From the NCBI GenBank assembly GCA_905178155.1, contig CAJINV010000001.1, positions 12,445,832 through 12,509,831 on the forward strand: a DNA stretch of 64,000 nucleotides, read 5' to 3'. The notes beneath the pieces are model-generated. The model had not been told where the DNA came from. It did no database searches and worked only from the letters and a program-made list of their open reading frames with translations. Below, piece by piece: positions 56,014-64,000 of the stretch; position 1 is the stretch's first letter, and each line of letters begins with the position of its first letter. The DNA is from Amoebophrya sp. A120. Taxonomy: Eukaryota; Sar; Dinophyceae; Syndiniales; Amoebophryaceae. The position numbers and the translations under genes were made by a program.

Positions 56014-57177
56014 TCACAACTTATGCAATACAGTTCTGTCGAGCGGCGGCAACATCACTGTTGTGACCGAGTTGCTGATGAAGCTGGACGCTAAGTCGGC
56101 CTCCCAGTCTATGTGTTGCCGCTCATCGTACACTAAGGCGTGCCAGACGTGAATCCGCCGACTGCTTTTCTTTTTCCTGTTCCCCCCTCTCAAACTCCAA
56201 GCGACCGAGTGCGAGAGCCAGGACGGATACAGCACGAGCTCTCCCGCCGCCGGATATACGAAATGCGTGGCCCCAAACGGCGGCACCGCGCCGCGCGGAT
56301 CGTAGAACTGCACCACAATCTCCTCGTCTGGCTGCAGATCGCAGAAAAACATCCCCGCGAGAATCGCCCCCGCGTGCACGTGCGGACGGATGTTGCCACT
56401 GAGCGGTAGAAGGACCTCCACATGTAGAAAAACTTCCAGGTGTTTCATCGGCGTCGGCAGCTTTTTCTGGAAGTACGCGGTCGTCAACTGTTTTATTCGT
56501 TTCTGCAAATATCTTACTTCCAGCAGCGAGGGCTGATGTTTTGGTGGGACCGCACGGAGAGAGAAGGCGCTGCTGTACATCGCTTGTAGCGTTGCTAAAA
56601 TGCCCGTTGGAAGCGCGTACTGTTCTGATGAGCCTACCAACGCCGCCTCTCCTGTGCTGGAGCTGCAAGTTTGTAGTTTCTGCGCCGAAGCTGTAGAAGA
56701 TCCATCTGCGCCTACAGCCGCGCTTGGCTCAGCGTCACACTTCGCCGTTTGATTTCTGCTTAACAACACCGCACTCCACAACACCTCGCCCTTGTAGTCC
56801 CAGATTTCTGGGGAGACATCCTCGACTAGACCGGCCTGCGTTTTCTGCCACCGAAGAAAAAACTCTGACCGCCTTCCGCCGCCGTCCAGGTTTCGAAACT
56901 CCTGGCGCGCTTCCGGAAACTGTCGTAGCTCCGCTATAAGTGCTTCCCCCTCGTAGTAGTCGTACAGACCTTTTGCCGCTTCTGTCAGGAGCTTCTTGTC
57001 CAGCTCATCCACGGCAATGGAAGCAAGATCCGTTGGGTACAGCGAAGTGCGCTCGAAGCGTAATTCTTTGAGCGAGTTCTTTCCCTCGGTTGTAGTTTTT
57101 TGCGCCGCAGCAAAGGTGCAGAAGATGAGCACTGTGTGCGGGAGCAACGAGAACAACCTTGAATCTTTGTGCCACAT
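56014..57177 (-). CDS. 2OG-Fe(II)-oxygenase-like protein with signal peptide, single exon
   Basis: 387 aa from the ATG before a hydrophobic leader (MWHKDSRLFSLLPHTVLIFC then TFAAAQ); an ATG 11 codons upstream is possible but would spoil the leader. The C-terminal part has the double-stranded beta-helix pattern of putative 2OG-Fe(II) oxygenases: PHVHAGAILAGMFFCDL (HxH metal ligands), VVQFYDPRGAVPPFGATHFV, then GELVLYPSWLSHSVAW (third histidine) and RRIHVWHALVY (arginine for 2-oxoglutarate). Those residues are intact. The secretory leader suggests the ER or an endomembrane compartment. The substrate is unknown. Confidence 0.78.
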   Translation of the reverse strand: MWHKDSRLFSLLPHTVLIFCTFAAAQKTTTEGKNSLKELRFERTSLYPTDLASIAVDELDKKLLTEAAKGLYDYYEGEALIAELRQFPEARQEFRNLDGGGRRSEFFLRWQKTQAGLVEDVSPEIWDYKGEVLWSAVLLSRNQTAKCDAEPSAAVGADGSSTASAQKLQTCSSSTGEAALVGSSEQYALPTGILATLQAMYSSAFSLRAVPPKHQPSLLEVRYLQKRIKQLTTAYFQKKLPTPMKHLEVFLHVEVLLPLSGNIRPHVHAGAILAGMFFCDLQPDEEIVVQFYDPRGAVPPFGATHFVYPAAGELVLYPSWLSHSVAWSLRGGNRKKKSSRRIHVWHALVYDERQHIDWEADLASSFISNSVTTVMLPPLDRTVLHKL

Positions 57178-57434
57178 CTTATGATGTATCTTTCCTTCTA
57201 CTTCTCCCACGCCGGCTCGTCTACTTGAGCGGGCCGCTTTCTCGCATCATAGGTCGTGCACGAGATCAAGCTGACGCGACCAGAAGAGAGCCATAAGCTG
57301 CGAAGAAAAACCCAGCTGAGCAAACAGCTGCTTACTCAGCCAAAGTTGAACGCATCGACGAAGGTCTGTATTGGAAGATTACGAAGCGGTGAGCAATCAC
57401 TTCGCATTCGCTAGGAACTTCTTGCAGATCGGTT

Positions 57435-60400
57435 CTACTCTATGATCTCTTCTTCTTCACTACTTGACGGCACTGCAGGAACAACGTTCGGACCCTTATC
57501 CTCCTCCTGCTTTGCATCTTCAGGAGATTGTTCCTGAAGTTCACGTTCTTGTGCGGTCAGTGACTGCTCTGCGACCATCACCACTTCTTCCCCCGGTAGT
57601 TCTCGCCCCGTCGGACTCAAACTATGATCTTCCCCATCCCCGATCGGATCGCCTTCGCCCAACTCCGACAGGTGCACACTGCTCCGACTGGTCTCCTGCT
57701 TCGTTGTCAACCCGCCGGATGGCAGGGCCGAAGGCTGGGGCCGCATTTTCTCTCCCGCTGAGGTGATCGACCAGGACCCGGTCGGTAACTTCCTGGTCGT
57801 CCCCGCTTGTTGTGGGGATCCAACCCGCGGCTCCGGGGACAGCAGGCGCTGTCCCTGCAAAATCTGCTGCGACTCCGGGCTTTTCGGTTCTGGTCGGAGC
57901 TCCACCTCGGGGGAAGAAACAGCGGATGATTTGGACTTGATCACGTTCGTCTGCGTCGGTGTCTCCTGTCCTTCTTCTTCTAGCAACTCTGCTGGTCTTT
58001 CTACTGGTGCAACGGGATTTTCGTTTCCAGAATTTCCTACAAGAACTCCTGCACGAACAGCAACAACCTCATCAGAATTTTCGTGGCCCGCGAAAACAGC
58101 TTTAGTACCGGTTGGCGACTTCGACTTCTGAGGCGTTTGCCTGTCGCCTGCATCCGCAATATTTTGCTCACGAGTATCTTCTTTGCTTTTGGCCTCGGTT
58201 TCAGCGCTTCGCGTAGTTGTTGGTGATTTATGCCCCGGTTGGCGAAAATCTTCCTTCTGCCGATCATCTCCTGAGGGTGCAGCCACTTCTTCTCGCGAAT
58301 TCGAAGGACTGCCAACCATCTCATCACGACGACCTTTGGCATTCAGTGCCTGACCGTCGCCACTGTTGAAATAGACCACTTCATTCACCACAACGCCCTC
58401 ATCGGGGATCACTTCCTCCCCGTGCTGACCACCCTCTGCGTCCACTTCCCCGAGACTTTCCGCGCCATCTTGAGCTATGGTCTCAGGCTCGTCCACAAGC
58501 CCCTTCACGTCCTGGTCGTGCAAAAGTCCCAAACCCTCGACCGCGTCCTCCTCGACCAGCACATCCTCGGGCTCAGTGTGGTACAGTTGTTCCGGTGCGG
58601 TAGTCTCACTGTCCGCGCCGAAGACTCGCAAAATCCCGCCAAACACCGCACCCGGTGTGGTTTTTACCCTTTCCGTAGCGCTCTCCTCGTCGGACGACGA
58701 GGAAGAATCGTGCGGTCGGGCATGCGACTCCACCTGGGCAGACCCGCCACGAAAACTGCTGCCTTGGTTACTTGTTCCTTGGTGCTGCGCGAGCAACAGC
58801 ATCCGCTTCCGGGCTAGCTCCGCAGTCCGACGGAGCTCCTCGTCCTCCGCTTCGTTCTTAGTCTGCTCCATTTTGCGCACTTGCTCTTTTGTGAAAACCG
58901 TCGGCTCATCGTCTTCTTCCTCGTCGGAGAAGTTTGTCGAGCCGACTTGAAATCGCAGGTCAGGTGACTTCTTGGTAGTCGATGATGCGTCTTTGTTGGC
59001 ATCTTCCATGTCATCGAAGTCCGTGGAAACAACTTTGATCGCAAGATCGGACGACGGGCGCGGAGGTGGCAGAAACGAAGTGGAGCTCTGGTGCTGATTT
59101 TCCGCAGCGTCTTGAACAGGGGAAAAGAAAGCGTCAAAATTCGCGAAGTTCGCCTTGTGTCTTTTCACCCGCTGGCGAAAATCTCGAAATCGCTGATCTG
59201 GATCATCTGCTTCCTGCGCTTCAGCTTCCTCCGAAACACGAGCCGGTGCTGAGTTCGTCTCAGAAACGGAATTCTTACCCTCTACCTCCTCGCCCGCCAA
59301 CTGCCCCGGAAGAGTTCTCGCGTAAACCGCTCGCCGCCAATTCCTTTGCAGAACACCGATGGCTGTGCGCTTCCTACCAGCGATCTCTACCGCTTTCCGT
59401 CGCTCCCGCAGACCACGATACAGCTCGCCGATACGGCGCGCGGCTTTTTGATTCTCTGCTTCCGGCCAGATCTCCTCTGTCGCGAGAATGGCGTCTAGGC
59501 CCTGCTTTCGTTCGTCAAAGGACGTTGCGGAGGACGAACGGTCCATCGAGATAAGCCGCATGTTGATCACGCCAGACCCATACACCTCCTCCGCGATGAC
59601 GATACCCGTTGGGGTGCCAGGCGATCGCTGGTTTTGTAGTACAACCACGCCACCAGCACTTTTCCCGCCATCGCTGCCGGGAGACGAACCCTGGAGATCT
59701 TCCTGTCTGGTGCTTGTCAGCGGCGACCCGGCGGCGCTTTCCTCGTAGGAAGGTGGCGTGCCGGGCCCCAGAGCCTCGCGCATCTCAGACAAGGCCGATT
59801 CCAAAGCCTGCTTTCGCAGGCTCTCCAAGTCCAGCGGGCTGTTCTCGTCCGCGACGCGCCCGACGTCGTCGTCATCACCCACAGCGTCGTGGTACTCGTG
59901 AGCATCCTTTTGTTCCTCCGACGTATCGGATCGTTGGGTTTCCTTTTTTTGTGCGTCAATTATGGCAGGTCGTGGTGGACCTTCTGCATAAGAAGTAGAC
60001 TCTTTCTCAATCACTGCTGAGACGACCTGCAAACCGTTTTGTATTTCGCCGTTGGCGAAGAATTCCGATGGCGAGACTTTCTCCTCTAAGGGTTCGGCTT
60101 CTGCGGTTTTGGCAATGGTTTTCCCGTCATCCGTCCCCGACCAGCACACCTCCTCCGCCGTCGGTGGCATGGACCCTTCTCTTCGCATCGTCTTTGACGC
60201 GACCTTTTCCGAGTGCGACGGGTGACGGTCATCACTGATGTGCTCCACCTGCTCGTCGACATCCACGCTCCGTTCGTAGTCGCTGCTACTCGCTTCCGAT
60301 TGTTGCACGAAAGAAGTGGTGTTCGCTTCATATTGGAAGTCGAAGTAGTGCCGCAAGTAGTGCTGGTACGGACTGGTTCCCGGGAAGATGAATCGGCGGG

Positions 60401-63400
60401 AGTACATCGCAAAACTTCTGCCAGTCACCGAGATGTCGCGCAGCATAGCTTCCACGATCGCACAGCACCGACTGCGATCCGCTGGCGGCAGGACCCCCGC
60501 CACGGGGGAGACGAGCAGCGGAGAGCAAAGTGGTACCACCGCACTGGCGACCACGGCGGCGCCCAACAGCGGCCGGGCCGCGTGCAAGAACTCGAAGAGG
60601 GCGAGGACTGTGGCCGGCGTCGGCAGAACACTGTTGTACTCACTATTCCGGTTGATGTTCTGCTCTTGCGCAAGCAACTGCGCCCGCTCGGGTAACGACG
60701 CGCCACTGCTGCTCTGGTCATCTGACCGAGGAAGCGACTCGTGGCTCTTCGCCCCGAGTCCCGCGATCAAGTCTGGGACGTTCTGGCTCAGGTAGTTTAG
60801 CAGGATCGCCTCGTGCTGTGAGGTGCTGGAGATCACGTCAGACCTCGTTGTTTTCAGCGCAGAAGTAGCCTTGTTTATTCCACCTGCAGTTGTCAAAGCA
60901 CCAGTGCTGGAAGAGGACGGCGAAGATGAAGAACCTGCTTGTGCTTGCAGGATTCGTCTGCCAAACAGCAGCACCAGTGGCAGGATTTCGTTGCGCAAGT
61001 CGTCCCTGGTCACATACTCGGCAAAGTGCTGCAGCGTCAACAGCGCAAACACGTAAACGCGCTCCACTTCTGCTGATAACTCTTGCTCCGAAAGTTGCTC
61101 TTCGTGGTCCCGTGTCGGGTGCAAGAGGAGTGCGTGGCTTTCTAGCAGAAGCCTTGCAACGGGGAGCAGTAATTGCGATTTCACTTGCCGTGCGTCCCGC
61201 TGCGGGCCGGGAGCGGCCGCAGATAGTTCCTGGTACAATTTGGTCTGGCTGTTGCTGCGGCTCGCTGGGGGGCTGCTGGCGCTACTCTCGCTGCGCAACA
61301 GAGATGTCGTCGACCCCACCGCTGGCATGGGATCGGTTTGCAATTCCACAGCTGTCGCAAGATTTTGGCCGACCATTGCACCTTTGCTATTGCTGTCCTG
61401 CTGAAGCCAAAGCCCAAACAGGCCTCGCTTTGTTCCTTGCTTATTTCCCTTCTGCTCGACGATAGGATTTCCTTCTTTTGAAGCACTTGCCAAGTCAGCT
61501 TTTTTCGACCGCGACAGGCACACCCTTAGCAGGCCGCAAAGTGCTGAGACCGCGCGACGGATCTTCCCAATTCGCGTTTGCTCAAAGTCCGTCGCGGAAG
61601 ATGACAGCACTAGTGCCTTGTGCAGCAGCTCGAATAGCAAGGTGCGCCATATCTCGCTGGCGGAAATCACGTCTTCCAGTTCCGGAAGGCAGGACAAAAC
61701 CGTCTGCTCGCGCTCGACCGTGCCGGAATCGGTGCCCCTCAGTCCCGTTTTCACCGCATCAAACAGAGAGACGTGAGTATCGGAGAAAAAATCCCGGCCG
61801 CCGCCAGTGACAATGCCGGAAGTCGCGGAGAAAATCAAAGAGAGCAGAATGTCAATGTCCGCGACCTTCCGCGGTCGGATCCGGTGGCTGTGCTGCCACA
61901 GATTGGCAAACAAGGGGAAGAAGCGCGTCGGCAAGACCAGTGACACCTGTGGCTCGTGCTCCTGCAGCAAGTCCCGCACCGGGGTGGCGCGCGCGCTCAG
62001 GGGGTGGAGGGAAACTTCCGTACCGTATTTGTACTCGGCGGTATCGATAGCGCGATCCTGGTCTACAAACCACTTAATAAATTCGCCGGACGAGGTGGAG
62101 GAGGAACCTGCGATACAGATAAACTTTGTCCAAATTACTTGTGGAGAATTCGAAACAAATACGGCCCTGTTGATGCAACACGAAAAGCTTCTATGCAAAA
62201 TTTACGAACAAGAGTCCAAATTACCTCTTTCACTCCGCGCACTGACACTTGACCGACCGGTCGCCAGCGAAACGTCCGCCCCGGTTGGTTTCACCCCGTC
62301 GCCCGCCGACCCGCGCGCCTCCAGTCCCAGCAGCACGTCTTGCGCTCGTTCCAGCTTGCGCAGCAATCCGTAAGGGTTCTGGCGAAAAAACGGGCAGCTC
62401 TGCCACTCCCCGACCGATTTGTAGCGCTCGTTCGCTTCAGGCGACAGATTTTGCAGTAAAGGTTTCGCCAGCTCCGCCAACCCAGCATCCACTTTTTGCA
62501 TCTCGATTTTCAGCTTCTCGCGCTTCAGAGGCAAGGCGTAAGCCTTTGCCAGCAACACTGCCACGCCGAACACGTCGCTTCTCACATCCGGCTTCTTGCC
62601 TTCCTGGAGAACCACCTCGGCAGCAACGTGCAACGTAGAAATTTGACTCCGCAACAGGATCCGCGCGACACTGTACGTCTCTGCGGATTCATCCTGTAGT
62701 TCGGACGCGTCGCTCATCTCCGCTTCTCCCTTGGTCGACGACAGTGCGAGCGAACAGCCCAGCCCGGCAATTTTCGGTACGGAGTTGTGGGCGAGAAAAA
62801 TGCAGTCCGGCGTCAGTCGCCGGTGCACGCGCCTCACGGTGCGGTGAAGCCAATACAGCCCCCGGCAGACGCCGAACAGGCAACTGCGGATCTCCAAATC
62901 CGTGAGGGCGAAGGGCGCTGCATCCTCCGGTGCGGTGCTGCCTTTGCCATTGCCACCTCCTTTGTTCCGCCCAGCATTTAAATTTCGTCCAGGCGCGCCA
63001 CTCCCCCCCGCTTGGGCTTGCGATCCTCCCGGAGATGGACCACACGCGGGGTACTCCAACTGCAGACCGAGCTGCAGCATGGCGAGCGTTCCGAGTAGCC
63101 CGGGCCCGATGAAGAACAACACATCCTCGGTCTCCTGCAGCGGAAAGATGACATCCAGGAAATTCGGGTGCTTCAGCCGCGTCAGAATCCGGACTTCTCG
63201 CCGGAGCACCTCATCCCGTTCGTGTTCGGTTTTGTGCGCGAAGAAGAGAGTCACCCGGGTTTGCCGTTGCAGGCACAAGCCGGGGACCAGGTTCCAATCG
63301 CCCGTGACCGTCTCGCCAAACTCCACAGTCGCGGTGTGGTCCGCCTTCACCGTCCCATGCCAGTTCCACTCGTACTGCCGCGGGAGTGAGCGGTGCCACG

Positions 63401-63425
63401 CTGCATAGTACGGCAGCATACTCAT
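57435..63425 (-). CDS. SCYL2-like pseudokinase with very long C-terminus, 2 exons
   Basis: Exons 63425-62225 and 62107-57435 join (AGAG|GTAATT...CGCAG|GTTCC) to about 1957 aa. Residues ~25-390 form a protein-kinase fold: LRREVRILTRLKHPNFLDVI, RSCLFGVCRGLYWLHRTVRR, then VHRRLTPDCIFL and KIAGLGCSLAL. The catalytic HRD aspartate is missing (HRRL) and DFG is GLG, so it should be inactive, as in SCY1-like proteins. The region after the splice (FIKWFVDQDRAIDTAEY; VSLVLPTRFFPLFANLWQHS) looks like the helical repeats that follow the kinase fold in SCYL2. The last ~1000 residues are acidic, disordered and unlike known SCYL2. SCYL2 (CVAK104) works in clathrin-dependent traffic. The long tail encloses an IQ-like patch (AIGVLQRNWRRAVYARTL). 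Confidence 0.8.
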
Positions 63426-64000
63426 CCCTGACCGGTGCGGCGAGATGAGACATCAACAGTTTTTCACGACTCCAAAATACTTACTTTCACAAGCTTTTTC
63501 GTAGCACCTTGACTCGCTGTTCATCTGGTGAACGCTTGCTGCCAGTTTGATAACCCCACTACAGTTCTTCAAAAGGCAGATCGACAAAAAGATCGATGGG
63601 CGATGAAATAAGATCCCTCCATCACAAAATCTTCCGAAGATGAATAGTATAGATACGAAGCACAATTTACATTTCAATGAAGACCTTCCTCACGATCTTC
63701 TTCGGCTCCACGAAATGAAAACACTTTGCGTCTTTCAGTGAGTTACTATGACGATAGAGCAGCTTTCCCCGACTTGCAGTTCGGCGACTGCACACAGAAC
63801 TCTGCTCCCTCCGCAGCTCCATCACAATAAAGGATCGGCGAAGTTTTTCCCCCAATGCTGAAAAGAAAACGTCGCGGGACGACTACCCAAGCGATCACTA
63901 CTAGTCCGGCATGACTTTATTCTCGAGTTGTAGAAAAAACCTTGCTGGTACACCACCAGAGTCGGTGCATCATGTGTAGAAAGTACTCCTTCTGCCTTCT
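63426..64000. other. Region upstream of the SCYL2-like gene, to window end
   Basis: GGTCAGGG just before the ATG is a possible trans-splice acceptor. A minus-strand frame at 63855-63667 (FHFVEPKKIVRKVFIEM) could be the end of the next gene, but there is too little to tell. Confidence 0.35.

Overview
The window looks like nuclear DNA of a dinoflagellate with a compact genome, most likely a syndinian of the Amoebophrya type (inference). Three things point there. A perfect copy of the 22-nt dinoflagellate spliced leader lies at 13133-13154 (minus strand). Every gene I can support, 19 in all, is on the minus strand, as in dinoflagellate one-way gene clusters, and most have an AG a few bases before the ATG as if trans-spliced. 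Many introns are recognisable transposable 'introner' units with terminal inverted repeats (TIRs) and 5-bp target duplications, several of which cannot be resolved to GT-AG or GC-AG. The gene density (about one per 3 kb) is far above that of core dinoflagellates.

Layout from left to right, all genes minus strand: RNF14-like RBR ubiquitin ligase (330-3060); polytopic membrane protein (4307-7302); EF-hand membrane protein (7701-9383); coiled-coil protein (10009-14584) whose intron carries a nested retroposed spliced-leader transcript; two unknown proteins (15143-16165, 16949-17935); J-domain/FAM221 fusion (18593-21648); degenerate DEAD-box-like protein (22476-27029); FCF2 (27445-28586); a 1.87-kb block bounded by 33-bp direct repeats (29200-31066); roadblock dynein light chain (31379-31681); LYRM4/ISD11 (32304-32693); polycystin-type channel with C-terminal EF-hands (33801-37044); acidic unknown protein (37831-39747); SRP54 in seven exons (40674-43200); membrane protein (44196-45815); DMT/EamA transporter (46264-48009); R-SNARE-like protein with a CAAX end (48447-49034); small basic protein (49181-49672); Nup54 (50287-52258); a 3.16-kb composite of four tandem-repeat arrays framed by 15-bp inverted repeats (52783-55943); 2OG-Fe(II)-oxygenase-like secretory protein (56014-57177); SCYL2-like pseudokinase (57435-63425).

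The genes are housekeeping and trafficking functions (SRP targeting, nuclear pore, ribosome assembly, Fe-S cluster assembly, SNARE and clathrin traffic) and share no pathway; they are a co-directional cluster and not an operon. I rebuilt exons by hand, requiring matching phase at each junction; total coding lengths came out as multiples of three for every multi-exon gene. The notable biology is the intron system: five copies of one introner family, all in the same orientation and all about 253-262 bp once nested insertions are subtracted, plus one copy each of two other families.
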